In this document: in pieces, positions 17,298 through 27,300 of the stretch
Layout: each line of letters opens with the position of its first letter
How positions within the stretch are numbered: the stretch's first letter is position 1
Assembly (NCBI GenBank): GCA_002894665.1
Contig: NCRB01000006.1
Location: 17,613 to 81,612 of the forward strand
DNA length: 64,000 nt
Direction: 5' to 3'
DNA from: Salinivenus iranica
GTDB lineage: Bacteria > Bacteroidota > Rhodothermia > Rhodothermales > Salinibacteraceae
Notes under the pieces: generated by a model
What the model was told of the DNA's origin: nothing
Databases searched by the model: none
What the model saw: the letters and a program-made list of their open reading frames with translations, nothing else
Position numbers and translations under genes: made by a program

Positions 17298-19637
17298 ATG
17301 CCCGTAACCGATACCATCTCGCTACAGGAGACCGCCCGCAAGCGGTACCTGAACTATGCGCTTTCGGTCATCACCAGCCGGGCCCTTCCCGACATTCGGG
17401 ATGGCCTGAAGCCGGTGCAGCGTCGCATCCTGTTTGCGATGTTCAATAACCTCAATCTCTATCCGGACAAGCGGCACCGGAAAAGCGCGACGGTCGTAGG
17501 GGACACGATGGGAAAGTACCATCCCCACGGGGACAAGGCGATTTATGACGCCATGGTGCGGATGGCCCAGCCCTTTTCTCTTCGGGCGCCGTTGGTGGAC
17601 GGACACGGCAACTTTGGGTCGATTGATGGCGACAACGCCGCCGCCATGCGGTACACGGAGGCGAAGCTCCAGCCCCTGGCGATGGAGATGCTGGAGGAGC
17701 TGCGGCGGGACACGGTGGACTACCGCGACAACTTCGACGGGACGACGCAGGAGCCGGTCGTGCTTCCGGCGCGGGTGCCGAATCTCCTGGTGAACGGCGC
17801 GAGCGGGATCGCGGTGGGCATGGCCACGAACATCCCGCCGCACAACCTGGGAGAGGTGGTGGACGCGGCCCTCCACATGGTCGACGAGCCCGAGGTGTCG
17901 ACGGAAACCCTCGTGCGGGAGCACATTCAGGGACCCGACTTTCCGACGGGGGGGCGGCTCTTGAATACCGAAGAGGAACTCGTGGAGATGTACGAGTCGG
18001 GCAAGGGGACGACCGAGATGCGAGGGGCGTACCGCGAGAAGGGCAAGACGCGGGTCATTATCGAGTCGGTGCCTTACGGCGTCGACAAGAGCAAGATTGT
18101 CGAAGAGATCGCCGACCACATTGCGGAGGAAAATGTGCCGCAGCTCTCAAACGTGCGGGACGAGTCCACCGACGACGTTCGGATTGTGCTGGAGCTCAAG
18201 CGGGGGTCGGACACTGAGGCGGCCATGGCCTACCTCTACAAGCACACGAAGCTGCAGCAGCGCTTCCACGTGAACCTCACGTGCCTGGTCCCCACGGACG
18301 ATGCCGAGGTGGGGGCGCCGCGACGGGTCGACCTGCGCACCATCCTGCGTCACTTCCTGGATTTTCGGATGGAGGTTGTGACGCGACGCCTGCAGCACGA
18401 GCTGGACAAGCTGGAGGCGCGGATCCACATTCTGGAAGGGTTCGAGACCATCTTCGACGCGCTCGACGAGGCCATCAAGATCATCCGGGCCTCGAAGAAC
18501 AAGGACGACGCCGCGCAGCGCCTGATGCACCGTTTTCAGCTCGACCGGACCCAGGCCGACGCCATCCTCGAAACGCAGCTCTACAAGCTGTCGCAGATGG
18601 AGGTGGACGCCGTGCGCGAGGAGCTCGCCGAAAAGCGGGAGCGGGCGGAGGAGATTCGGGCCCTCCTCGATGATGCGTCTGCTCGTTGGGAGGTGGTCAA
18701 AGATGAGCTCCGGGACGTGCGCGAGTCGTACGCCGACGAGCGCCGCAGCGTGCTGGTGGGGCCGGAGGCCCGCATGGAGTACACGGAAGAGGACTACATC
18801 GTCGACGAGGACGTGCACGTGATCGTGACGCGTGACGGGTGGGTGAAGCGGCAAGGAACGTATTCCGACATCGACTCCATCCGGGTGCGGGATGGGGACG
18901 AGGTGGGATGGGTGCTGCCGGGCTCCACGCGCGCAACGGTCGGGTTCTTTACCAACTACGGGACGTGCTATACGACCCGGATTGCGGACATTCCCAGCAC
19001 GACCGGCTACGGGGACCCCGTCCAGAAGCTTTTCAAGTTTGATGACGGGGAGTACGTGGTGGGGGCCATCTCCTTCGACGACCGGGTGCTCCCGGACCCA
19101 GTGCCACCGGAGCCGGCCGATCAGGGGCAACTCTTCGACCTGGAGGGGGAGGCAGAGGACGCCCCGGACGAGCCCTACGTCGTGGCGATCTCGAAGGGGG
19201 GACAGGCGACGCGCTTCACGCTGGATGGGTTTACGGACCCCTCCACCCGAACGGGACGCATGTACATGCGCTTCGATGAAGGGGACGAGGCCGTGGGGGC
19301 GCGACTGGCCCGCGGTCACGAAAATGTGTGTCTGGCCTCCCACGACGGTCGGGCGCTCATTTTTCCGGCACATCAGGTGTCCGTCTACAAGGGGGCGGCG
19401 AAGGGCGTGCGTGCGATTAAGCTGGAGACCGACGACCGCGTGCTTGGCTTCACCCTGAGCGACCGGGCGCGCGAGGGCTTCTCGGTGGCGACGAACAACG
19501 GCCGGGAAGAGACGGTGCGGACCACAAAATTCGATGTGACAAACCGTGGGGCAAAGGGCACGCTGGTGATCAAGCGTGGCTACTTTGCCGAGGCGTTTCC
19601 GACCCCTGTAGTGCAGTCTGGCGGCGAGGACGGATAA
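17298..19637 (+). CDS. parC: Type IIA DNA topoisomerase subunit A (ParC-like)
   Basis: Breakage-reunion subunit of a type IIA topoisomerase, pairing with the parE product encoded 51 bp downstream. The 779-residue protein starts with the winged-helix domain ([14 protein letters not shown]), carries the active-site Tyr119 in [11 protein letters not shown], a coiled-coil tower around residues 360-500, and a C-terminal beta-pinwheel. I see no QRRGGKG GyrA box in the C-terminal domain, so this is a topoisomerase IV-type A subunit rather than gyrase A. In the quinolone-interaction helix ([11 protein letters not shown]) residue 80 is Lys where the Escherichia enzymes have Ser; the acidic residue four positions on, Asp84, is kept. 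Confidence 0.92.
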   Translation: MPVTDTISLQETARKRYLNYALSVITSRALPDIRDGLKPVQRRILFAMFNNLNLYPDKRHRKSATVVGDTMGKYHPHGDKAIYDAMVRMAQPFSLRAPLVDGHGNFGSIDGDNAAAMRYTEAKLQPLAMEMLEELRRDTVDYRDNFDGTTQEPVVLPARVPNLLVNGASGIAVGMATNIPPHNLGEVVDAALHMVDEPEVSTETLVREHIQGPDFPTGGRLLNTEEELVEMYESGKGTTEMRGAYREKGKTRVIIESVPYGVDKSKIVEEIADHIAEENVPQLSNVRDESTDDVRIVLELKRGSDTEAAMAYLYKHTKLQQRFHVNLTCLVPTDDAEVGAPRRVDLRTILRHFLDFRMEVVTRRLQHELDKLEARIHILEGFETIFDALDEAIKIIRASKNKDDAAQRLMHRFQLDRTQADAILETQLYKLSQMEVDAVREELAEKRERAEEIRALLDDASARWEVVKDELRDVRESYADERRSVLVGPEARMEYTEEDYIVDEDVHVIVTRDGWVKRQGTYSDIDSIRVRDGDEVGWVLPGSTRATVGFFTNYGTCYTTRIADIPSTTGYGDPVQKLFKFDDGEYVVGAISFDDRVLPDPVPPEPADQGQLFDLEGEAEDAPDEPYVVAISKGGQATRFTLDGFTDPSTRTGRMYMRFDEGDEAVGARLARGHENVCLASHDGRALIFPAHQVSVYKGAAKGVRAIKLETDDRVLGFTLSDRAREGFSVATNNGREETVRTTKFDVTNRGAKGTLVIKRGYFAEAFPTPVVQSGGEDG

Positions 19638-19688
19638 CGGGCCGCCCTCGTTTTCGATGGACCCCCACACGAACGACGCAGCAACTTA

Positions 19689-21620
19689 ATGGCGACGACG
19701 TACACCGGAAAAGACATTGATGTCCTCGAAGGGCTGGAGCCTGTGCGCAAGCGGCCCGGCATGTACATTGGCGGCACCGGGCGGCCCGGCCTGCACCACA
19801 TCCTCTGGGAGGTGGTCGACAACGCCGTCGACGAGGCCACGAACGGCTACGCCTCGAAGATTGAGGTCACCCTGCACGAGGATGGATCGAGCGTGACGGT
19901 CACTGACAATGGGCGGGGCATTCCCGTCGACGAGCATCCGGAGAAGGGCGTGCCGACCGTCGAGCTCATCCTGACGACGCTCCACTCGGGTGGGAAGTTT
20001 GACTCCAGCAACTACATCACCTCCGGCGGGCTGCACGGGGTGGGCGTGTCGGTGGTGAATGCGCTGTCGGAGGAGATGACGGCGACCGTGAAGCGGGACG
20101 GGAAGGCGTTCCAGCAGCAATTCCGGCGCGGGACGCCGGTCACGGAGCTCGAGACGACAAAGGAAAGCACGCGCGGCACCGGGACGTCCATTTTCTTCCG
20201 CCCCGACCCTGAGATTTTTGAGTCGGTGACGTTCGACGCGGAGTGGATTCGTGAGCAGTTGGAGGTCAAAACGTACCTCAACCGCGACCTCAGGATCGTT
20301 TTTGTCGACGAGACGAGCGGGAACCGGCACGAGCTTCACCACGAGGGGGGCATCGAGGAATACCTGACCCACATGGTGGACGATCTGCAGGTCAGTGCCA
20401 TCCACGACGACGTGTTTATGATGGCCGAGGACGACCTGGAGGGAGAGGGCCGACTCGAAATTGCCCTCCAGTGGACCGACGCGCCCAAGGAGCAGGTGCA
20501 CACGTTCGTCAACGGGATTCCCACGCAGGATGGAGGGACCCACGAGCAGGGGCTGCGTGGGGGCATTCGCACCGTGGTCCGGTCGTACATGGACACGCAC
20601 GATCTCGTGCCCCACCGGCTCGACATCACGGCCGACGACACGCGGGAGGGGCTCGTGGCCATCGTCAATCTGTTCATTGTCGACCCCCAGTTTCAGGGGC
20701 AGACCAAAGACAAGCTGAACAACCCGTCGGCCCGCTCGCTCGTCTCCGGCGCCCTGAAGACGGAACTGGAGCAGTATCTCAACGACCACCCCTCCACGGG
20801 AGAGGCCATTGCCTCCCGCGTGGTGCAGGCAGCGAAGGCACGACGCGCCCGGCGCTCCAGCAGCAGCGGGTCGAGCGGCCGCTCCGGGTCAAAGAGCCGC
20901 CTCAATCTCCCTGGCAAGCTGGCGGACTGCTCCTCCAGCACGCCGAGCGAGTGTGAGCTCTTTATTGTGGAGGGGGACTCGGCGGGTGGCTCCGCCAAGC
21001 AGGCCCGCGATCGGAGCACCCAGGCCGTGCTGCCCCTGCGCGGAAAGGTGCTGAACGCCGAGCAGGCCACCCTCGACCGCGTGCAGAGCAACAAGGAGCT
21101 CTCCAATATCGTGCAGGCGCTCGGGTGTGGGCTGGGCGATGCCCTCGACCTGTCCGACCTTCGCTACCAGAAGGTGATCCTCCTCATGGACGCGGATTCG
21201 GATGGGCACCACATCGCCACGCTCCTCCTCACCTTCTTCTTCCGCTACATGCGGCCCTTGCTTGAGGGGGGGCATGTTTATATTGCCCAGCCGCCCCTCT
21301 ACCGCATCGACGCCGGGAAAGAGACGCACTGGGCGCTCGACGACGCCGACCGCGATGAGATCCTCCACGAGATTGAGCAGGACGGGCGCAATCTGAGTAC
21401 CGACATTCAGCGGTTCAAGGGCCTCGGCGAAATGATGCCCGATACGCTCAAAGAGACGACGCTGGCCCCCGATTCCCGGCGTCTGCTGAAGGTCGCCATT
21501 CCCGATGCGGAGCGCATGGTCACCGAGCGTACGATCACGGACCTGATGGGCCGCGACAGCTCCGCCCGGTTCGACTTCATCATGCAGCACGCCGGGGAGG
21601 CCGACGAACTGGACGTATAG
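19689..21620 (+). CDS. parE: Type IIA DNA topoisomerase subunit B (ParE-like)
   Basis: ATPase and TOPRIM subunit that works with the ParC-like protein encoded just upstream. The 643-residue protein has the GHKL ATPase motifs (EVVDNAVDEA with the catalytic Glu, DNGRGIPVD, and GGLHGVGVSVVNALS), a transducer domain, and the TOPRIM domain with EGDSAGGSA at about residue 428 and the metal-binding DADSDGHH further on. It ends in the QRFKGLGEMMPDTL block. A Ser/Arg-rich linker (residues about 393-408) precedes TOPRIM. Length is in the ParE/GyrB short class. The A gene precedes the B gene with a 51-bp gap, which suggests cotranscription. Confidence 0.94.
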   Translation: MATTYTGKDIDVLEGLEPVRKRPGMYIGGTGRPGLHHILWEVVDNAVDEATNGYASKIEVTLHEDGSSVTVTDNGRGIPVDEHPEKGVPTVELILTTLHSGGKFDSSNYITSGGLHGVGVSVVNALSEEMTATVKRDGKAFQQQFRRGTPVTELETTKESTRGTGTSIFFRPDPEIFESVTFDAEWIREQLEVKTYLNRDLRIVFVDETSGNRHELHHEGGIEEYLTHMVDDLQVSAIHDDVFMMAEDDLEGEGRLEIALQWTDAPKEQVHTFVNGIPTQDGGTHEQGLRGGIRTVVRSYMDTHDLVPHRLDITADDTREGLVAIVNLFIVDPQFQGQTKDKLNNPSARSLVSGALKTELEQYLNDHPSTGEAIASRVVQAAKARRARRSSSSGSSGRSGSKSRLNLPGKLADCSSSTPSECELFIVEGDSAGGSAKQARDRSTQAVLPLRGKVLNAEQATLDRVQSNKELSNIVQALGCGLGDALDLSDLRYQKVILLMDADSDGHHIATLLLTFFFRYMRPLLEGGHVYIAQPPLYRIDAGKETHWALDDADRDEILHEIEQDGRNLSTDIQRFKGLGEMMPDTLKETTLAPDSRRLLKVAIPDAERMVTERTITDLMGRDSSARFDFIMQHAGEADELDV

Positions 21621-21645
21621 GCGCAGCCTTGTCCGTTTTGTTCCG

Positions 21646-21674
21646 GAAAAAGCCCCCCGGGAATCCGTCCCGGG
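21646..21674 (-). terminator. Intrinsic terminator of the PrcB-domain lipoprotein gene
   Basis: Read on the minus strand, CCCGGGA (complement of 21668-21674) pairs with TCCCGGG (complement of 21656-21662) around a five-base loop. It is followed by GGGGC and a run of five T (complement of AAAAA at 21647-21651). It lies 28 bp beyond the lipoprotein stop codon, between that gene and convergent parE. Confidence 0.7.
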
Positions 21675-21701
21675 CCGGCCTGAGTCGAAGCGGCGAGGCT
21701 C

Positions 21702-22286
21702 CTACTCAGACGGGGGGCAGGAGCGGACCTCGGACGTTCCGGAAAAGGAGGCGTCTTCCACGCGGGGGTCGAAGGAGGCGATCACGTACGGGGACGTGGT
21801 GGCCATCGTCACGCTGCAGTTGTCGCCGGGAGACACCTCGGCGTACCGGATCTGCGCCGCGTTTTCGTCTTCATTCAACCGCACCTCGTCAACGTGGACA
21901 CTATAGCCCCCAGTTGGCTGTGCGCCCATGATGATGGCGACCACGGTTTTCTGACTGAAATCCACGTCCGGCAGGGTCGGAGCCGTCTCCTGATGCGAGT
22001 GGAGCTGCTCCCAGAGAGTTGCAAATTCCTCCTGATTCCGAATGACCAGCGACGCCCCCTCTTGGAGGTCTCCGTACTGCCCTTCAGCGACGGCCTCGGT
22101 TTTCGGGGCGTCCGCACTGAGGCTCTCATGGGCGACTTCCTTTGAGAACGAGGGGTCCTCGTCGTCATTGAGTCCGGAAACCCCATCGCACCCCGTCATG
22201 AAGAGGAGGGAGAGCACGACGAGGCTTGAGAGCCAATGCAATGAGAGGGAGCGGATCTCCGAAGGACGATCAACGGTATTGAACAT
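21702..22286 (-). CDS. Lipoprotein with PrcB-type C-terminal domain
   Basis: A 194-residue exported protein. The N-terminus has a basic/polar stretch and a hydrophobic core ending in LLFMTGC, a lipobox with Cys33 as the lipidated residue. After an acidic linker, the C-terminal ~100 residues match the PrcB_C pattern: an early LVIRNQEEFATLW strand-helix, then DFSQKTVVAIIMG, TGGYSVHVDEV, and a final TTSPYVIASFD. In Treponema, PrcB modulates a protease, but many proteins with this domain are of unknown function. It is a single gene on the minus strand with its own terminator, convergent with parE. Confidence 0.75.
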   Translation of the reverse strand: MFNTVDRPSEIRSLSLHWLSSLVVLSLLFMTGCDGVSGLNDDEDPSFSKEVAHESLSADAPKTEAVAEGQYGDLQEGASLVIRNQEEFATLWEQLHSHQETAPTLPDVDFSQKTVVAIIMGAQPTGGYSVHVDEVRLNEDENAAQIRYAEVSPGDNCSVTMATTSPYVIASFDPRVEDASFSGTSEVRSCPPSE

Positions 22287-22525
22287 GGTCGTGTGTGGAT
22301 CTGATTAGATGTGCATTGTGAGTGACCCACTGGATTGAGTTGACGATTTTCCCAAGAAATGGTCACACGGCTTCCTCGCCTTTCATCGAAACTATACATC
22401 GATCGGGGTCGACCGTGAGATGCGTGAATCCCCAATGGAATACGTGGAGAATCCCCCAGTCCTCGCCCGTCCCGCTGAACCTCGGCGCGCTCCGTAGGTA
22501 ACTGGTGTGTGGAATTTCAACTCAT

Positions 22526-22599
22526 AGGCTCGTAGCTCAACCTGGTAGAGCAACGGACTCTTAATCCGTGAGTTGGGGGTTCGAATCCCCCCGGGCCTA
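22526..22599 (+). tRNA. tRNA-Lys (anticodon CTT)
   Basis: The 74-nt cloverleaf folds cleanly. Acceptor AGGCTCG at 22526-22532 pairs with CGGGCCT at 22592-22598 with one G-T pair. The D arm is GCTC/GAGC. The anticodon stem ACGGA/TCCGT encloses the loop CTCTTAA, giving anticodon CTT. The T arm is GGGGG-TTCGAAT-CCCCC. The discriminator base is A at 22599, and CCA is not encoded. It reads codon AAG. An accessory gene cluster begins about 350 bp downstream. Confidence 0.96.
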
Positions 22600-22610
22600 C
22601 TTCTCTCTTT

Positions 22611-22652
22611 TCCCGCAATCTCCTGTCGTGCACAGGGGTGCGGGATTTTTAT
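22611..22652 (+). terminator. Intrinsic terminator after tRNA-Lys
   Basis: TCCCGCA at 22611-22617 pairs with TGCGGGA at 22639-22645, and an inner CCTGT/ACAGG helix extends the stem. A run of five T follows at 22646-22650. It stands 11 bp after the tRNA and has the shape of a textbook rho-independent terminator. Confidence 0.85.
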
Positions 22653-22955
22653 TTGTGGCGGGTGTCGTGCCGGGCACAATTTTTTGCGGAAATGTTTCGA
22701 CGCCCCTCTCCGATCCCCTTGCGGGCCGGTGCTCCGAAGAATCGACGATCGGTCGTTCGCATCTCTCAGTCGGGCCCCTGTGATCCCCATTCTCTATTGA
22801 TCATTGACCGCCCCGCGTCCGCGGCACGAGCTCCTCTGAAGCCGACCCGGGATCTCCCCTTGCTTGAATACGGAGTAGGTCGTGTGGTATCCTGTGTTGG
22901 AGTGCAGGTCGATCCGGCCTGAATCCCGTGCACAGTCTCTCGTGAGGTCCTCACC
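22653..22955. other. Non-coding gap between tRNA-Lys terminator and the nuclease gene
   Basis: About 300 bp without a credible gene on either strand. Short frames here have no family character. I see no second copy of the tRNA 3' end that would mark an attachment site, and no convincing promoter hexamers, though the promoter of the downstream nuclease-ATPase genes must lie here. Confidence 0.5.
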
Positions 22956-24248
22956 ATGTCAGCTGATTTCTGTCAGATCCTATGCACGGGGGATGTGCAT
23001 CTCGGCCGCCGGCCCTCCCGTGTGCCGGTCGAGGACGACGAGCTCTCGGTTCGGCACGTCTGGGAGCGCTTCGTGAAGACGGCGATCAACCGGGAAGTAG
23101 ACGTGGTCGCGCTGACGGGGGACATCGTCGACTCCGAGAACCAGATGTACGAAGCGCTCGGTCCCCTCGAGCGTGGCGTCCAGCGTCTCCTCGACGATGG
23201 GATCGAGATCGTGGCGGTGGCCGGCAACCACGATCACAGCGCGTTTCCCCGCCTCGCCCGTGCCCTCGACGCCGAGGGATTTCACCTGCTCGGCCCGGGT
23301 GGTGCTTGGGAGGAAGTCCAGATAGCCCCTGAAAGTGGCGAGACGGTTCGATTTGTGGGCTGGTCCTTTCCACAGCCCACCGTGCTCACGTCTCCCCTCG
23401 CCGACGTGGAGATTGCGGAGACCGACGAGCCGACGATCGGCGTTCTCCACTGCGAAGCGGGATCGGGCGAAGGGCAGTACGCCCCCGTTCAGCGGGATGC
23501 ACTCGCCCGGACGCCAGTCGACGCATGGCTCTTGGGGCACATCCATGCGCCCACTGATTACCGAGAAGCGGGACAGCTGCAGCTGTACCCGGGCTCGCTT
23601 CAGCCCCTCGACCCGGGCGAGCCGGGCCCGCATGGCGCATGGCTGGTGGAGGTCGCCGACCAGGATGTGACCGCCGAGCAGATTCCACTCGCCACGCTTC
23701 GGTACCAGGAGACGGCGGTGGACGTCTCCGACTGCGAGACGAGGGACGACGTGGAGGAAACGGTCCTCAACACGCTGCGGGACGGGGCGGCGGAGGTGGG
23801 CGAGCAGTATCCCAACCTGCGTCACGTTGCGCATCGGCTCCGGGTTGAAGGGCGCACGCACCTGCACCGGGAGATCGAAGAGACGCTCCGTGAAATGGTG
23901 GGGGCGGTCCGCCGGGAGGTGGATGAGGTCGCCGCAACCATCGAGAGGTTCAGGCTCGAGACCCGCCCGGACCACGACCTTGACGAGCTGGCCCGCACCG
24001 ACGACCCGCCCGGCGTGCTCGCAGAGCTGCTTCTGACGCTGGAGCGCGAGGACGCAGCGGACGAGCGGGCCCGGCGCGTTCTCCGCGAGGCCTCCAAGGC
24101 CACACGGCAGGTCCATGAATCGAGCCGATACGAGCCCCTGCGGCGCGACTCGGAGACGCGGGATCCCCCCGGCCGAGAAGACCTTCGGTCGATGCTCTAT
24201 CAACAGGGCCTGCTCTTGTTGGACGAGCTCCTAGCGGGGCGCGACTGA
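22956..24248 (+). CDS. SbcD/YhaO-like metallophosphoesterase, DNA repair exonuclease family
   Basis: A 430-residue calcineurin-like nuclease subunit. The catalytic motifs are in order: GDVHLG (residues 12-17), GDIVD (55-59), GNHDH (90-94), a conserved His in VLHCEAG, and GHIHAP (194-199). The C-terminal half (about 240-430) is helical and charged, the usual capping region that contacts an SMC-type ATPase. It forms a pair with the next gene, whose product is an SMC-like ATPase of the YhaN kind, as in the Bacillus yhaO-yhaN pair and in sbcD-sbcC. Expected activity is Mn-dependent processing of DNA ends or structures. It is the first gene of the accessory cluster. Confidence 0.88.
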   Translation: MSADFCQILCTGDVHLGRRPSRVPVEDDELSVRHVWERFVKTAINREVDVVALTGDIVDSENQMYEALGPLERGVQRLLDDGIEIVAVAGNHDHSAFPRLARALDAEGFHLLGPGGAWEEVQIAPESGETVRFVGWSFPQPTVLTSPLADVEIAETDEPTIGVLHCEAGSGEGQYAPVQRDALARTPVDAWLLGHIHAPTDYREAGQLQLYPGSLQPLDPGEPGPHGAWLVEVADQDVTAEQIPLATLRYQETAVDVSDCETRDDVEETVLNTLRDGAAEVGEQYPNLRHVAHRLRVEGRTHLHREIEETLREMVGAVRREVDEVAATIERFRLETRPDHDLDELARTDDPPGVLAELLLTLEREDAADERARRVLREASKATRQVHESSRYEPLRRDSETRDPPGREDLRSMLYQQGLLLLDELLAGRD

Positions 24249-24302
24249 GGCTGGAGGTCCGCCACATCTGCATCCTGATTCGTCGAGCCATTTTCTGCCC
24301 CC

Positions 24303-27300
24303 ATGTCCTCTTCAGACGAGCCGTCCGACGCAACACCGTCCTCGGATGTTCTCCGATTCCATCAGCTTCGCGTCAACCGGTTCAATGGCATCGAGCACGG
24401 GCTAGAGGTGGAGCTCTGTGACGGCGTCAATGTGATTCATGGGTCCAATGCCGCCGGGAAAACGACCCTCGCCCACGCGATCCGCGGATTGCTCTGGCCC
24501 GAGCACGTCGATGAACAGCTCCCCATCGTGGAGGGCCGATTTCTTCTCGACGGGTCGACCTGGCGGGTGGGGCTGGAGGGGACAGGGTGCGTCTACACCA
24601 GAGACCAACGTCCGGCGAGCCGCCCAACCCTGCCGCCCGCCTCTCATGGGCCGCGCTACCACCTCTACCTGCACGATCTGTTGGGACGCGAGGAGGGGGA
24701 GGCGACGTTTGCGCAGCACATTTTGCGGGAGGCGCAGGGCGGCATTGACGTGGAGGGCGCCGCCAACGAGCTGGGGTTTGAGGTGCCGAACCGCCGGACC
24801 GCGCAGATCACCACCACAGTCGAAGACCTGCGCGAGAAGCGGGATGAGACGAAAGAGAACCAGGAAGCCCTCCGCCGCCGCGAGCAAACGCTCGACGACC
24901 TTCGCGAGAAGAAGGCGGAGGCCGAGCAGGCGTCACGACGAGCCTCGGCGCTTGGGCAGGCGATAGAGGTGGCATCTGCCCGCCAGGCGCGCGACGAGGC
25001 GGAGGCGGCGCTCGACCCGTTCCCCGACGAGATGGATGCGGTCCAGGGCACCGAAGAGGAGCAGCTCGAGTCGCTGCGGGAGGCGGTGAGCGAGGCGGAG
25101 AGCAAACTCCAGGAGGCGGAGGCGCAGATGGAGGCGGCTCGGGAGACGATTGGGCAGAGCCGGATTCCAGAGGACGGTCTTCCAGAGGGGCGGGTCGAGG
25201 AGCTTCGAGGGGTGGTTTCCACCATCCGAGAACAAGAACGAGAGGTCCGAGAGTACCGATCGGAGGTGAAGGAGGCGGAGGAGAAAGAAGAAAGCGCGTG
25301 GGATCGCTTGCCGGCCGGCGTAGACAAGGACGCTGCCGCCGGCATCGATCTCCCCGATCTGCAGAAGATCGAGACGCACGTCAAAGCCGTTGAGGACGTT
25401 CAGGGACAACGGAAGGCCTTCGAGACAGCCAAGGATCTCTTTGAAGCAGCTGACCCCAATCCAGCGATCGATACGCTGAGAGACGGTCTGAAGCATCTCC
25501 ATCGTTGGCTCCAGTTCTCGGGCGTGCCGGCCCGGTCTGATCTGGGATGGCTTCACTGGACCATTCTCATCGGAGGACTTCTCGTTGCCGCCGGGGGAGC
25601 TCTCTTGGGACTGCTGGGCACAGGATTGGCGACGGGAGTTGGCATTGGCCTCGCTGTTCTGGGAGTGCTGATTGCGGCAGCGGAAGGGTGGCGACGCATG
25701 CAGGCCGGAGAGAAAGGTAGCGGTCAGCGGGCCCTCCACGAAAGAGAGTACGAGCGCTTGGGGCTCGACGAACCGATCGACTGGTCGCGGAACGCCGTCG
25801 AGGAGCACGCAGACGCCCTTCTCGACCGGCTTCGGAAAGCGCACGTGGCCGTCGAGAAACAGGACACCTGGGCCCAATTGCAGTCGGAGTATGAGGACCT
25901 TGATGCAACAGAAGAGAAATTAGAAGAGGAGCGACAGCGGTTGGCTGAAGAGTTGGGGTTCGACCCGGATGCGGGGTCCCTTTCGTTGCCTGTGCTCCTG
26001 GAGCGGCTCTCTCGGTGGCAAGCTGCCTACGACGAAGTCGATTCCAAGCAGGCGGCTCTGGAAACTGCAAAGGACGAAGCTGAGAGGTGTCACGAACGCC
26101 TCAACGACGCGCTTGAAGAATACGAGCTGGGCCCGATCGACGACGCTAGCGAGGCAGAGGGAGCTGTACGCACGCTGAAGACGTCGCGGAATGAGTTCCA
26201 GGAGGCGGAACGGGACCTCGAGCAAGCCGAGAATCAGAAAGAGGACGCAATTCAAGATCGGGATAGTGCTGAGTCTGATATTGAGGACCTGTACGACCGC
26301 CTGAATCTGGAGCAGGGTGCCGAGGACGAGCTACGAAACCTCGCCGGTCAGCACGAAGCCTACCAGGAAGCCATAGAAAAGGAGAGGGACGCGGAGGCGA
26401 CCTTGGAGGCAGAGCTCCGCCAGCTTCGTCGCATGGAGGCTCACGAGGAGCAAATGGAGGAGGCGACGAAGGAGGAGTTGCAGCGACAGCATGACACTGC
26501 CGAAGAGACGGCGGAGAAAGAGGAGGAATACGTCGATCAGATCAAAAGCATCGAACACGAGATCGAAAGCGCTCGGGAGGGAGGAACGCTGGAGGAGCGC
26601 CAGGCAAAATATCGCGAGCGTCGGGACGAGCTGGCAGACGAGCGCGAGCAGGACTACGAAAAGGCGGTCGGGAAGGCGCTCGCCGACTACATTCAGGAGG
26701 AAACGCAAGATCAGGGTCTCCCACCGGTCTTCCATCGCGCCCGAGAGCTCTTTGGAGAGATCACGGACTACCGTTATGAGCTGTCGCTTGATCGGGGGAG
26801 CGCGTCTTTCAGGGCCTTCGACCGCGTCTATGAGAGGTCATTTGCCCTGGACGAGCTATCAAGCGGTACGAAGGTCCAGCTCATGCTGTCGGTCCGAATG
26901 GCCTTCCTCGAAACGCAAGAGCAGGCCTGCCGGGCGCCCTTGGTTCTCGACGAAACCCTCGCCAACAGCGACGCGGACCGGGCCCGCGCCATCATCGACG
27001 CCGTGAACACCATCTGTGAGGAGGGGCGGCAGGTGTTTTACCTGACCGCTCAGGCCGACGAGGTCCAGAAGTGGAACGCGCGGCTTGAGGGGACGGACGG
27101 TCCGAGCCACACCATCATCTCACTGGAAGAGCTCAACGCCCGCGATCTTGTGGAGACGGGCGGGGAGGGGGCCGTGGTGCCGGCTCGCCGGACGCCGGAG
27201 ACGCTCCCGGATCCGGACGCAACGACGCACGAGGAGCTTCGGGCGACGCTGGATGTCCCGCGCTGGTCGCCCCGGCAACCGGTGGGGCGGCTGCATCTCT

